51,398 nucleotides of DNA from an uncultured Lachnospiraceae bacterium (GCA_947626985.1 CANQUG010000021.1:1-51398); one strand, 5' to 3'; counted from the first letter of the stretch, positions 7,981 to 17,417 are shown. The notes: generated by a model not told the origin, from the sequence alone. Translations and numbers: made by a program.

Positions 7981-9018
7981 TTAGAACATAATCTGATGAG
8001 GCAGACGGAATCCGTCAAACACAGGCATTCCGAACTTCTCTTCGTTATACTTGTCAATATTATTGCACATGGACAGATAAGCCCCCGGATAAACGCTTCC
8101 AGGGCCGCCCTGAGCGATACAGGGAATAAAGTAATTCATACCGCAGGCCTCCATAACCATAGTGGACGCCTTCCTGGTATCCTCATCCGTCCATCCCTCG
8201 AAGTCCATAAACTTATTATCAATACCGCCCATAATGGTGATATCCCCGCCGAACTTCTTAATCAGATCCGGAATCTCATTGGCCCATACGGCACCCTGCC
8301 AAACATCGATGCCCATCTCGATCATATCCGGAACCAGAGTAGCGGCATAGCTGTCGGAATGATGAATCACCAGCTCCACGCCATGATTGTGATAATATCC
8401 GTAAATCTCTTTGTAAGCGTCTTTATAGAAATCATCGAACATATCCACGGACATAAAGGTACTCTTGGCGCTTCCCCAGTCATCATGATGGAAAATGGCG
8501 TCGGGTTTCAGCTTGTCGCAGATGAGCTCCGCAAGACGCAGCTCCCACTCGGTAAGATATTTGATCAGATCATGCATCTCATCCGGATACTCATACAGAT
8601 TGATCAGAGCCTCCTCAATACGAAGAAAATGATGGCACTGCTCGAAGAGACCGGGAGCAATAAAGGTGGCCTTGTAGGCTTTCGAACCGTCCACAGCATC
8701 ATAAGCGGCCTTCATCATATCCCACTCTGCCTGGGGGAAATCCAGGGACGGAGCCGTTACATAGTCTTTCCAGTGCTCGATATCCTTGATCAGAAGATGA
8801 GCGTCGTCCTGTACAGGGAACTGTCCCGGCGTGCCCTTGGGGAAGGAATTATAAACGCCCCACGCGTTCTTCACCATGGTATCGCCCGGCTTTAACAGAG
8901 CGTCATGCAGCGCCCGGGGATCAAAAAGAAGCTGAACGGCCTCATATTGATTTACGAAACGCTCGGGTTTTCCGCCCTTTTTGATACACTCGCGCATGTT
9001 TTCCTTTGCATTTAACAT
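7981..9018 (-). CDS. Uroporphyrinogen decarboxylase (URO-D) family protein, corrinoid methyltransferase-like
   Basis: A 345-residue protein of the URO-D superfamily. Besides uroporphyrinogen decarboxylase, this superfamily holds MtaA/MtbA/CmuA-type methyltransferases. Features include IHHSDSYAA, GIDVWQGAVWANE and the late GGIDNK region that in the fold lines the barrel. I chose ATG 9018 because GGAGG lies 9 nt upstream; an in-frame ATG 14 codons earlier (9060) has no ribosome site. True HemE is unlikely: no other haem gene is nearby, and Clostridia carry many HemE-like methyltransferases. The gene is divergent from a PucR-type regulator, so regulation by it is likely. Substrate is unknown. 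Confidence 0.75.
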   Translation of the reverse strand: MLNAKENMRECIKKGGKPERFVNQYEAVQLLFDPRALHDALLKPGDTMVKNAWGVYNSFPKGTPGQFPVQDDAHLLIKDIEHWKDYVTAPSLDFPQAEWDMMKAAYDAVDGSKAYKATFIAPGLFEQCHHFLRIEEALINLYEYPDEMHDLIKYLTEWELRLAELICDKLKPDAIFHHDDWGSAKSTFMSVDMFDDFYKDAYKEIYGYYHNHGVELVIHHSDSYAATLVPDMIEMGIDVWQGAVWANEIPDLIKKFGGDITIMGGIDNKFMDFEGWTDEDTRKASTMVMEACGMNYFIPCIAQGGPGSVYPGAYLSMCNNIDKYNEEKFGMPVFDGFRLPHQIMF

Positions 9019-9141
9019 AATACTAATCCTCCGCTGAAATTTATTCAGAATACTCTCCATATTCTGTCTGATAAGAATTATTGTATTCTTTATTTTTATG
9101 AAAGAAAATCCATGGATATGATTGAAGTTTTATGAAAAACA

Positions 9142-9158
9142 TCGTACACTATGTACGA
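9142..9158. promoter_or_regulatory. Palindrome in the divergent URO-D/PucR intergenic region
   Basis: A perfect 7-bp inverted repeat, TCGTACA – CTA – TGTACGA, lies in the 291-bp spacer between the divergent genes. It is placed to serve as an operator for one or both promoters. The binder is inferred to be the adjacent regulator; no promoter boxes are clear enough to call. Confidence 0.45.
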
Positions 9159-9309
9159 CGGCAAAAAAGAATTCCCTGATCCTTCGGAGGACCAGCCCTC
9201 CGGGGACGGAACAGACATCCGCGGCGTCGGAATCTTTGCATCGGAATACAATCATAAACCGCAGCCATGCCCGACAGATACGGACAAAAAGAGAGGAGAA
9301 GCAGCGCCC

Positions 9310-10836
9310 ATGAAAATCAACGCCACTTTACTGTTCCATGAGATGCAGCTGTATTTCCAGGTGGATTACATGGAAATCTCATCCAGGTGCTTCGTAAAAA
9401 CACCGATGTTTTATAATATATTTTTTGACATGGACGAACACATTGTATTGGTACAGGGGGAGCAGCTGGAGGAATGCCTGAGCCGGGTGCATAATTCCAT
9501 CATCATCTGTCTGGACCGGGTGGCGCAGCTCCCTCCCGTGGGAGAAAACGACCTGATCGTTCTCAACGACCCCATGTCCGGCAGGATGGCCTTTAACATT
9601 CTGAATCACATTCTGGAGAAATTCCAGGAATGGGAGGCTGCCATGAACGACGTCCTCTACAAAAAGCGCAGCTTCCAGGACATGGTGGACCTCACCGGCG
9701 AGATTGCGGGGCTGCCCATCGCCCTTATGGACACGAATTTCCGTTATATCGCCTACAGCAAAGGCTCCGACATTTACATGGACGATTATGTGACCCCGGA
9801 CAATTCCCTCACCTCCGAGGCCATTGAAGCTCTGCGGAAAAGCAGAGACTTCATGGAGCTGGAGCAGCTTCACGAGGCGTTTGTGACCAGTGCCATTGAA
9901 CCGCTGGTCTGTAAAAATCTTTTTTTTCAGGGAATCTACGTGGGAAGACTGGCGGTGATCCTCAGAAACGAGATGGAGGACAGAGAATATTACAAGACTC
10001 TGTTTGAACAGGCCGCGCCTTTTCTGGAGGAGCTCTACGCACAGTACAACAGTTTTGAAAACGTAAATCAGCAATACCGGGACGCCCATCATTTTTTAAC
10101 GCTTATCCTGACCCAGAAACCGGCGGACAGACGGCGGTTCCATGAGCTGATGAAAAATCTGGGCGCTCTGGAGCAGGATCGATGGCAGATTATGGTTTTG
10201 TCGGCGGAGAACCGAAGCTCCTCCATGTACAGCCGGTCTTTCATCTGTTCGGAGATCGAACACAGAATACCGGGGAGCTATGTGATCGTTTTGGACGAAC
10301 AGATCACTGTTCTTTTTAATCAGGACCTGTACGTCAGAAAACACGGGGAGGACGGCTTTCAGGAACTGGGAGATATCCTGCAGATGATCCATTTTCACGC
10401 GGGGATCAGCCGTTCCTTTACGGAGATCACCGGTTTTGAAAATGTGTGCTTCGCACATCGCCAGGCCGTATATGCGGAGCGGAAGCTGGCTCCGGCCGAT
10501 TCGGACAGGCTTCTTCTTTTTGAGCGCTGCGCACTGGATTATCTGGTGACGTACGGCGGGAGAGAGACGGTTTTTGAACAGATCTGCCATCCTGCCCTCC
10601 TGCGGCTGAAAGAATATGACAGGCTCCACAATACATCCTTTATCAGGACGTTGTACACCTATCTTTCCTGCAACATGAACGCGGTGAAAACAGCCGGGAT
10701 GCTGTTTATTCACAGGAGCTCCTTTATCAACCGTATGCAGAGGATTCACCAGCTGGTATCACTGGAGCTGGAGGATCCGGAGGAGAGGCTGTATCTGAAT
10801 TTGTCCTTCAAAATTTTTAAAACGGAGTTATTGTAA
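9310..10836 (+). CDS. PucR/CdaR-type transcriptional regulator
   Basis: 508 residues from ATG 9310, chosen because GAGGAGAA lies about 9 nt upstream; the frame is open for 53 more codons but without a ribosome site. The C-terminal ~70 residues form the PucR-type helix-turn-helix (HTH_30): LRTLYTYLSCNMNAVKTAG-like sequence followed by HRSSFINRMQRI. The middle resembles the GGDEF-like/ligand domain found in PucR and CdaR activators. These regulators usually respond to small metabolites such as purine catabolites or sugar acids. The neighbouring divergent URO-D gene is the obvious target. The 3' end overlaps the convergent transporter by 9 nt. Confidence 0.75.
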   Translation: MKINATLLFHEMQLYFQVDYMEISSRCFVKTPMFYNIFFDMDEHIVLVQGEQLEECLSRVHNSIIICLDRVAQLPPVGENDLIVLNDPMSGRMAFNILNHILEKFQEWEAAMNDVLYKKRSFQDMVDLTGEIAGLPIALMDTNFRYIAYSKGSDIYMDDYVTPDNSLTSEAIEALRKSRDFMELEQLHEAFVTSAIEPLVCKNLFFQGIYVGRLAVILRNEMEDREYYKTLFEQAAPFLEELYAQYNSFENVNQQYRDAHHFLTLILTQKPADRRRFHELMKNLGALEQDRWQIMVLSAENRSSSMYSRSFICSEIEHRIPGSYVIVLDEQITVLFNQDLYVRKHGEDGFQELGDILQMIHFHAGISRSFTEITGFENVCFAHRQAVYAERKLAPADSDRLLLFERCALDYLVTYGGRETVFEQICHPALLRLKEYDRLHNTSFIRTLYTYLSCNMNAVKTAGMLFIHRSSFINRMQRIHQLVSLELEDPEERLYLNLSFKIFKTELL

Positions 10837-11730
10837 TCGCTTCTCCGGCAGCTGAGCCAGCACAATAGCGCTGAACATAATCACGCATCCCAGAAGCTCC
10901 CGCGAGCTGAGGCGCTGTCCCAGAATCAGCCATCCGGCTATAACGGAAATACAGGATTCCAGGCTGAGAATCAGAGAAGCCACAGTGGGATTCATATTTT
11001 TCTGTCCCACAATCTGCAGGGTATAGGCCACCCCGCAGGACATGGCTCCCGCGTAGAGGATCGGCTTCCACGCCGCCAGAAGCTGAGACATCCGCGGATG
11101 CTCCAGGATGAGTGCGGGAATCCCGGACAGAATCCCGGACACCAGAAACTGTATGCAGGACATCTTTACCCCGTCCGCTTTCGGAGAAAAATAATCGATC
11201 ACCAGAATGTGCAGGGAAAATAAAAAGGCGCAGACCATCACCAGAATATCTCCCTTTCCGATGGAAAAACCGTCCCGAATGCAGAGCAGATAAAGACCCA
11301 GAAGGGCCATTCCCACAGCCCCCCACACAAAGGAACTGCATTTTTTCCCCAGAAATATTCCAAGCACCGGCACGATGACGATATAACAGGCCGTGATAAA
11401 TCCGGCCTTTCCCACGGTGGTGTACTTGATTCCAAACTGCTGGAAATTGCTTGCCAGACAGATGAATATTCCGCAGGAGATCCCTCCCGCGATGAGATCC
11501 TTCCGGTTTTCCCGGCCCCGGGATTCCGGATTCTCCCGTTTCCTTCTGAAATCCATCACAAGGATCACCGGGAGAAGCACTGCCGACCCGATGAGGCTCC
11601 TGGCGGCATTGAAGGTAAATGCCCCCACATAATCCATCCCCACGCTCTGGGCCACAAAAGCCACTCCCCAGATGAGAGCGGCCAGAAGAAGAATCAGTGA
11701 ATTTTTCAGTTTCAAAGATTGTTTTTTCAT
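10828..11730 (-). CDS. EamA/DMT-superfamily transporter
   Basis: 300 residues, nearly all hydrophobic, with about ten membrane helices in two homologous EamA halves (about 10–145 and 160–295). The first carries LLAALIWGVAFVAQS and the second LILSLESCISVIAGWLILGQ, both typical of drug/metabolite transporters. The start is ATG 11730, with GAGG just upstream; a GTG four codons earlier places that motif inside the gene. Its 3' end overlaps the convergent PucR gene by 9 nt. Substrate is unknown. Confidence 0.85.
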   Translation of the reverse strand: MKKQSLKLKNSLILLLAALIWGVAFVAQSVGMDYVGAFTFNAARSLIGSAVLLPVILVMDFRRKRENPESRGRENRKDLIAGGISCGIFICLASNFQQFGIKYTTVGKAGFITACYIVIVPVLGIFLGKKCSSFVWGAVGMALLGLYLLCIRDGFSIGKGDILVMVCAFLFSLHILVIDYFSPKADGVKMSCIQFLVSGILSGIPALILEHPRMSQLLAAWKPILYAGAMSCGVAYTLQIVGQKNMNPTVASLILSLESCISVIAGWLILGQRLSSRELLGCVIMFSAIVLAQLPEKRLQ

Positions 11731-11908
11731 ATCCAGCCTCACATATCCAAAAGTCAGCCTGATCTGCCGCAGACGCGCATTTTAAGGGAAGCGGCATCAG
11801 AAAACTTTCAGTCCTTCCCTGCTTCCGTCTTTGGCACGCCGACGTTCATTATAGCAGAAATACCGGAGCAATGGAATGGATGAGTCATATTTTTTGTCTC
11901 TAAAAATA

Positions 11909-12874
11909 TCAGAAACATTTCTCCTCCAGGAAGGAAAACACCTTCCCGAAATATCCCTCCGGGTCCATGGAGTAGGAACTGCCGTGGCCCGCGCCTTCCA
12001 CCACCAGAAGATCTTTGGGGGCGGGGCAGGCATCATAAAGCTTATAAACCATATCCGTATGTACGAAATTATCCGCGGAGCCATGGATAAAGAGCATGGG
12101 CACCCGACATTTTTTCACCTGCTCCAGAGCGGAGGCCTCCCCGAAGGAATAGCCCGCCTTCACTTTGGAGAAGGCACTGGCGGCGTAGAGGACAGGGAAG
12201 GGCGGAAGGTGGAAGAGGTAGTTCAGCTCATCCGAAAAAATATCCCACACCGAGGTATATCCGCAGTCCTCAACCACGCCCTTCACCTGAGGCGGCAGCT
12301 CTTCCCCTGCGGTCATCATTACAGTGGCTCCTCCCATGGAAACTCCGTGAAGAATGATCTCGGCCCGGGGATCCAGCTCCAGCAGCCAGGAGATCCAGTC
12401 CAGCACATCCAGCCGGTCCGGCCATCCCATACCTATGTATTTCCCTTCGCTTTCCCCGTGGGCCCGCATATCCGGCATCAGGGCATTATATCCCTTTTCG
12501 CCGTAAAAGGCGGCGATGTTCTGCATGTCTGTCCGCCTTCCCGTGTATCCGTGAACGGTGAGAACCCAGCGGTGACTGTCTCTGTCCGTCCAGGCGACGT
12601 CCGCCTTCAGTTTCAGTCCGTCCCGGGAGGTGAGCTCCGCCGGTTCCATTTCAGCTTCCGCGAGCCATGCTTCCCTTCTGCTGCGGATCCCAGTCATATT
12701 GTTTTCCATGACAGCCTGATCCTCTGCCTTCACGATGGAATCCGGCGCGACCGACATATTTACGTTTTCCTTGTGGGCGATGGCAAAGTCCGTCAGATAG
12801 TTTCCGGCCACAGCCAGGACGCCTGCCAGAAGAACCAGCAGAACCGCTATGATTCTGATCCCTGTTTTTTTCAT
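11909..12874 (-). CDS. Membrane-anchored alpha/beta hydrolase
   Basis: 321 residues. A hydrophobic N-terminal segment (about 6–27) probably anchors the enzyme outside the membrane. The hydrolase fold follows with oxyanion motif TVHGYTG (about 106–112), nucleophile elbow GVSMGG (Ser near 179), an acid candidate in IHGSADNFV (Asp near 268) and the catalytic His in GAGHGSS (near 297). It resembles the YqkD/BAAT-like serine hydrolases of Firmicutes. The natural ester or amide substrate is not predictable. It stands alone between the EamA transporter and the two-component system. Confidence 0.85.
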   Translation of the reverse strand: MKKTGIRIIAVLLVLLAGVLAVAGNYLTDFAIAHKENVNMSVAPDSIVKAEDQAVMENNMTGIRSRREAWLAEAEMEPAELTSRDGLKLKADVAWTDRDSHRWVLTVHGYTGRRTDMQNIAAFYGEKGYNALMPDMRAHGESEGKYIGMGWPDRLDVLDWISWLLELDPRAEIILHGVSMGGATVMMTAGEELPPQVKGVVEDCGYTSVWDIFSDELNYLFHLPPFPVLYAASAFSKVKAGYSFGEASALEQVKKCRVPMLFIHGSADNFVHTDMVYKLYDACPAPKDLLVVEGAGHGSSYSMDPEGYFGKVFSFLEEKCF

Positions 12875-13075
12875 TTTTATCCCGCTCTTTCTCCGATGTA
12901 TTTTACGGTATGCTGCTTACTTTTTACGCCGTATACCTTTCATGCCGCTGTGCCGTTGTACTTTTACCTGAACGCACAATTCGCACAGCCGGAAAGTATT
13001 TTTCCTGGTTCTTATTTTATCATATCATCTGATTCCGCTACAATCCATGAAACACTGGAATCCAGAAATTGCCGG

Positions 13076-13102
13076 AAAAAAGGGCTGCGTGTCCCGCAGC
13101 CC
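13076..13102 (-). terminator. Rho-independent terminator of the two-component operon
   Basis: On the minus strand an 8-bp GC-rich stem (GGGCTGCG / CGCAGCCC, 5-nt loop) is followed by a T run (A run at about 13076–13081 on the plus strand), just past the histidine kinase stop codon. Confidence 0.8.
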
Positions 13103-13119
13103 GATAAAACCCATAGCCG

Positions 13120-14655
13120 TCACGCCTTCTGATCCAGCGTAAACCAGAAAGCCACTCCGTTATCGTAATTCTGCACCCCGTATTCCTGATGCAGCCCTTC
13201 CATAATAGCCTTCACGATGGAAAGCCCGATCCCGCTTCCCCCGTATTCTCTGGTCCTGGCCTTATCCACCTTGTAAAATTTATTCCACACCATAGGCAGA
13301 TCCGCCTCGGGAATGGGCTGACCTGTATTGAATACGGTCACCCGCACCCGTTCGCCCTCGTCCGCGATCTTTATTTCAATCTGATGCTCCCCCTCCAGAT
13401 GATTCAGAGCATTGCTCACATAGTTGGTGACGACTTCCTCGATCTTGAATTCATCCGCCCATACAAACACAGGCTGCTCCTGCTCGAAGATCACCCTGGC
13501 TTCCTTCTGCTGAATGAGAATATCCATGGACTGGAGCACGCCGCGGATAAGGGGCACCAGATCAAAGTGTTCCATCGTCACCTCGTCCCGGCCGGATTCC
13601 AGCTGATTGAGAGTGAGAAGATTTTTCACCAGCTTGTTCATTCTGGCGGATTCATCCATGATTACGTCGCAGTAGAATTCCCGGCTTTCCGGATCGTCGG
13701 AAATATTTTCCTTAAGGCCCTCCGCGTATCCCTGAATGAGAGCGATGGGAGTTTTCAGCTCGTGGGAAACATTGTCCAGAAATTCCTTCCGCATCTGATC
13801 GATCTTGATTTTGTCAGCAATATCCTGCTTCAGTTTATTGTTGGCGGATTTCAGCTCGGAGATGGTCCTCTCCAGCCGGCGGGACATGCTGTTGAAATTG
13901 TCGCCCAGAATGTCGATCTCGTTCCCCGCCCTGCTGGAATATCTGGCGTTGAATTCCAGCTGGCTCATGCGCTGGGAGAGCACCGTCAGCTCCCGGATGG
14001 GCTGCGTGATCCGGTTGGTGCAGACCCAGATCACGATTCCGCTGAGGAGAAGGATGAACAGACCCACGAAGAAGTAAAACTTATTGGAAATGGCGGCGCT
14101 TTCCTCCATGCTCTCCAGAGGAGTCCGGATCAGGAAGAAATTTCCGCTGAGCAGGGAGCCCCAGGCCTCCACGTAATCCATCCCCGCGTAGCGGTCGTGA
14201 ACCTGCTGGATCACATAGCTGTCCGTCTGGTCCAGAATGTGCACCCCCGTGTTCTGCACGTCCAGATACACATATCCGAACAGCCGCTCCTGCAGCATGC
14301 TTTTATTGTCCCCCACATGGGCGATCCTCTGATTGTCCCGGGAGATGATCACCCAGGAAAGATTATTGCCGGAGCTGGCTCTGCGCAGGTCCGCGGGGAC
14401 CTCCACCTCCTCCCGCTGGCCGTTATCGTAGAGCTCCTCCTGAGTATCCAGCTGTTCCAGAGAACAGACTGCCTGCTGGAGCACCTTGGCCTTTCTGGAA
14501 ATATAGTAGCGTTCCAGAAACAGCGCGTTGATCACGGTGATGGACAGCAGGGTCAGAAGAAACAGTCCGATGAACAGCGCGGCGATCTGATTTCGAATGG
14601 AGCGGGCCTTTTTCTGCTTTTTTAACCCCTGTTTCAAATCAGCTGTGAACTTCAA
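13120..14655 (-). CDS. Sensor histidine kinase (HAMP, HisKA, HATPase)
   Basis: 511 residues. A transmembrane segment near 25–48 is followed by an extracytoplasmic sensor region of ~140 residues, a second membrane segment near 190–212 and a HAMP linker. HisKA follows, with the phospho-acceptor His in NVSHELKTP (near 300), then an HATPase domain with the N box (VTNYVSNALNH) and a G box (GGSGIGLSIVKAI). The start is a TTG inside the end of the response regulator gene (17-nt overlap) with a weak GGGG upstream. It forms an operon with the regulator. The signal is unknown. Confidence 0.9.
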   Translation of the reverse strand: MKFTADLKQGLKKQKKARSIRNQIAALFIGLFLLTLLSITVINALFLERYYISRKAKVLQQAVCSLEQLDTQEELYDNGQREEVEVPADLRRASSGNNLSWVIISRDNQRIAHVGDNKSMLQERLFGYVYLDVQNTGVHILDQTDSYVIQQVHDRYAGMDYVEAWGSLLSGNFFLIRTPLESMEESAAISNKFYFFVGLFILLLSGIVIWVCTNRITQPIRELTVLSQRMSQLEFNARYSSRAGNEIDILGDNFNSMSRRLERTISELKSANNKLKQDIADKIKIDQMRKEFLDNVSHELKTPIALIQGYAEGLKENISDDPESREFYCDVIMDESARMNKLVKNLLTLNQLESGRDEVTMEHFDLVPLIRGVLQSMDILIQQKEARVIFEQEQPVFVWADEFKIEEVVTNYVSNALNHLEGEHQIEIKIADEGERVRVTVFNTGQPIPEADLPMVWNKFYKVDKARTREYGGSGIGLSIVKAIMEGLHQEYGVQNYDNGVAFWFTLDQKA

Positions 14656-15319
14656 ATTTATACCCCATTCCCCACACGGTCTTGATGTATTCGCCCTTTT
14701 CGCCCATCTTGCTGCGAAGCTTCTTTACGTGGGTATCAATGGTCCTGGCGTCCCCGAAGTAGTCATAATTCCATACGGAGTTCAGGATCTTTTCTCTGGA
14801 GAGAGCGATCCCCTCGTTTTCCAGGAAATAGGTGAGCAGTTCAAATTCCTTGAAGCTCAGCTCCATGGGCTTTCCGTCCACGGAGGCCAGGTGGGCCGTT
14901 TTGTCGATGACGATGCCGCCGGAGCTGATCACGTCCTGGGCGGCGTCCTGTCCGGAACGGCGGAGGATGGCTTCCACCCGGGCCACCAGGATCTTGGGGC
15001 TGAAGGGCTTGGAAATGTATTCGTCCACTCCCAGCTCGAAGCCCAGCAGCTCGTCCCGCTCGTCTCCCCGGGCGGTCAGCATGATAATGGGCATTTTGGA
15101 ATTTTTGCGCACCTCCCGGCAGACCTCCCATCCGTCCATTTTGGGCATCATCACGTCCAGGATCATCAGGGCGATATCCTTTTCCTTATAGAAGATATCC
15201 ATGGCCTCCTCGCCGTCGGCCGCTTCCAGGACCTGGAAGTTCTTTTTCGTAAGGAAGTCCTTTACCAGCTTCCGCATTCTGCTCTCGTCGTCCACTACTA
15301 AGATTTTCAGAGTTTCCAT
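14639..15319 (-). CDS. OmpR/PhoB-family response regulator
   Basis: 226 residues: a receiver domain (about 4–118) with acidic DDE, phospho-acceptor Asp in LDVMMPKMDG, Thr in MLTARG and Lys in SKPFSP, then a winged-helix DNA-binding domain (about 130–224) ending in TVWGMGYKFE. AAGGAGGAATT precedes the ATG. It is the first gene of a leftward pair with the histidine kinase. The leader just upstream carries ~20-bp direct repeats that could be its own binding sites. Confidence 0.92.
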   Translation of the reverse strand: METLKILVVDDESRMRKLVKDFLTKKNFQVLEAADGEEAMDIFYKEKDIALMILDVMMPKMDGWEVCREVRKNSKMPIIMLTARGDERDELLGFELGVDEYISKPFSPKILVARVEAILRRSGQDAAQDVISSGGIVIDKTAHLASVDGKPMELSFKEFELLTYFLENEGIALSREKILNSVWNYDYFGDARTIDTHVKKLRSKMGEKGEYIKTVWGMGYKFEVHS

Positions 15320-15350
15320 AATTCCTCCTTGGAGCTTCTGTCTCTTTACT

Positions 15351-15445
15351 AAATGCTGTTTATGGTGTTAAACGCTGCTTATGATGTTAAACGCTGTTTT
15401 ATGATGTACAACACTGTTTATAATGCTGAATCTGTTTATGATGTT
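15351..15445. repeat. Five degenerate ~19-bp direct repeats in the response-regulator leader
   Basis: Units resembling AAACGCTGTTTATGATGTT start near 15351, 15370, 15389, 15408 and 15428. They lie 30–125 bp upstream of the response regulator start. The ~two-helical-turn spacing fits an array of OmpR-type regulator sites, but they could equally be a non-functional tandem expansion. Confidence 0.55.
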
Positions 15446-15569
15446 TTCCGGCAGTATTTTTTATCAGAGGATTCACCCGCTGAAAGGGTCCCATTTCCCT
15501 GGGGCAGAATCATAAAATATCCGTTCTTACTATAGCAGAGATTTATGACGCTTCTGTGAATTCCGGACA

Positions 15570-15608
15570 CAAAAAAACCAATCAAATAAAATTTGATTGG
15601 TTCTTTTA
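15570..15608 (-). terminator. Terminator downstream of tRNA-Glu
   Basis: The arms AACCAATCAAAT (15576–15587) and ATTTGATTGGTT (15591–15602) form a perfect 12-bp stem with a 3-nt loop. A7 on the plus strand gives a T tail for leftward transcription from the tRNA. Confidence 0.85.
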
Positions 15609-15662
15609 CATAGGTGAATTCGGAGAAAGGAAGAACCGAATTCCGGAACAACGACAACTGAG

Positions 15663-15734
15663 CAGCCAGTACGGGAATCGAACCCGTGTTTCCGCCGTGA
15701 GAGGGCGGCGTCTTAACCCCTTGACCAACTGGCC
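15663..15734 (-). tRNA. tRNA-Glu (CUC anticodon)
   Basis: On the minus strand a cloverleaf folds with acceptor GGCCAGT/ACTGGCT (one G–U pair), anticodon loop CTCTCAC (anticodon CTC, reading GAG), and T-arm GGGTTCGATTCCC. No CCA is encoded. It has a good promoter upstream and a terminator downstream. Confidence 0.93.
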
Positions 15735-15753
15735 ATGTTCAACCGACTCGCTT

Positions 15754-15782
15754 AGTATATACTACTTTGTCGGAAGATGCAA
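15754..15782 (-). promoter_or_regulatory. Promoter of tRNA-Glu
   Basis: On the minus strand, TTGCAT (15782–15777), 17 bp and TATACT (15759–15754) end about 20 bp before the tRNA 5' end. Confidence 0.75.
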
Positions 15783-16012
15783 GCTTTTTTTGAAAAAATA
15801 TTATTAAGTTATTATTTCGAAGATGTTACAATGTGAGAAAAAACTTGCGCAGGCCGGGTAAATATGAGATTATAGTTAAATATAACTGCCGGCGTATCGG
15901 TCTGATCTGTGTTCTGCGCGCCGGTTCCGGCCGGACGGAGGAGCGGGAGGATGCCCGTTTCAGAGTGCGGCGGTGTGATTTTGCCGGATGAGGGCGACAA
16001 AGGAGGAGAGTT

Positions 16013-17236
16013 ATGAAGGTATTTGAAAAATCGTCAAAGCTTGACAATGTACTATATGATGTGAGAGGCCCTGTGGTGGATGAGGCCGGAAGAATGGAGG
16101 AGAACGGGATGGAGGTCCTGAAGCTGAATATCGGCAATCCCTATCCCTTCGGATTTTCCGCGCCCCAGGAGGTGATCCTGGATATGATGAGCAATATCCG
16201 TACTTCCCAGGGCTATTCCGATTCCAAAGGGATCTTTTCCGCAAGAAAGGCGATCATGCAGTATTCGCAGCTGAAAGGAATTCCCGGAGTTGCCATCAGT
16301 GATATCTATACGGGCAACGGCGTGAGCGAGCTGATCAATCTCTGCATGCAGGCTCTTCTGAACAACGGCGATGAAATTCTGATCCCGTCGCCGGACTATC
16401 CTCTGTGGACGGCCACCGCTACGCTGGCCGGAGGCAAGGCGGTGCATTACATCTGCGACGAGCAGTCGGAATGGAACCCGGATATCGGGGACATCCGCAG
16501 CAAGATTACGGACAGAACCAAGGCCATCGTCATCATCAACCCCAACAATCCTACGGGAGCGGTTTATCCCAGAGAGATCCTGGAACAGATTGTGCAGATC
16601 GCCAGGGAAAATGAGCTGATCATCTTTTCCGATGAGATCTATGACCGGCTGGTGATGGACGGATACGAGCACACATCTATCGCGTCTCTGGCGCCGGATG
16701 TGTTCTGCGTGACCTTTTCCGGACTTTCCAAGTCCCATATGATCGCGGGCTTCCGGGTGGGCTGGATGATCCTCAGCGGGGCCAAGCACAAGGCGAAGGG
16801 CTACATAGAAGGACTGAACATGCTGTCTTCCATGCGCCTGTGTTCCAATGTGCCCGCCCAGTCCATCGTGCAGACTGCTCTGGGAGGATACCAGAGCGTA
16901 AACGAGTATATCCGGCCGGGCGGACGGGTATATGAGCAGAGGGATTTCATCTACAATGCCCTGACGGACATTCCGGGCATTACCGCGGTGAAGCCCAAGG
17001 CGGCCTTTTATATTTTCCCGAAGCTGGATATCGAAAAATTCGAGATCGTCAACGACGAGCAGTTTGCCCTGGATTTCCTCCACGAAAAACAGGTGCTCAT
17101 CGTTCCGGGCAAAGGCTTTAACTGGGGAGTTCCGGACCATTTCCGCATCGTTTATCTGCCCAATGTGCGCCAGCTGGGAAAGGCCATGGACAAGCTCAGG
17201 GATTTCCTGAGCACCTACAGACAGGGGAGAGTGTGA
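16013..17236 (+). CDS. PLP-dependent aminotransferase class I/II, AlaA-type (glutamate–pyruvate)
   Basis: 407 residues with a class I aminotransferase fold. The N-terminus (SKLDNVLYDVRGPVVDEA) and interior blocks (LNIGNPYPFGF, QGYSDSKGIFSARKAI, GNGVSELI, PDYPLWTA) match the AlaA/YfbQ alanine transaminase group closely. The PLP lysine is in SGLSKSH (Lys240), with the substrate-binding Arg near the C-terminus in HFRIVYLP. An AAAGGAGGAGAG ribosome site precedes the ATG. It probably makes alanine from pyruvate and glutamate. It is followed by a citrate synthase but separated by 180 bp with its own promoter-like sequence. Confidence 0.88.
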   Translation: MKVFEKSSKLDNVLYDVRGPVVDEAGRMEENGMEVLKLNIGNPYPFGFSAPQEVILDMMSNIRTSQGYSDSKGIFSARKAIMQYSQLKGIPGVAISDIYTGNGVSELINLCMQALLNNGDEILIPSPDYPLWTATATLAGGKAVHYICDEQSEWNPDIGDIRSKITDRTKAIVIINPNNPTGAVYPREILEQIVQIARENELIIFSDEIYDRLVMDGYEHTSIASLAPDVFCVTFSGLSKSHMIAGFRVGWMILSGAKHKAKGYIEGLNMLSSMRLCSNVPAQSIVQTALGGYQSVNEYIRPGGRVYEQRDFIYNALTDIPGITAVKPKAAFYIFPKLDIEKFEIVNDEQFALDFLHEKQVLIVPGKGFNWGVPDHFRIVYLPNVRQLGKAMDKLRDFLSTYRQGRV

Positions 17237-17266
17237 GAGTCCGATAGTTTTCCTGCTTTTTCCTGT

Positions 17267-17295
17267 TATCTGAAAAGATTATGAATTTTCAGATA
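17267..17295. terminator. Perfect 10-bp hairpin after the aminotransferase
   Basis: TATCTGAAAA – 9 nt – TTTTCAGATA. There is no T tail, so it is a weak terminator candidate or transcript-end stabiliser. Confidence 0.4.
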
Positions 17296-17417
17296 TAGAC
17301 CGGAAAGGGATTTAATGCTATAATAAAAAAGATTTTACATAAGTAAGCGGACGCAAAAAAGGAAAGCGAATGAGGAGGGACGAAAATCGGCAGAATTCAG
17401 AAAGGGGAATTTATTTT

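Noticed and set aside
15735-16012. Promoter for the aminotransferase (TACAAT near 15827 or TATAG near 15875)
   Set aside because: No -35 of acceptable quality at the right distance for either candidate.
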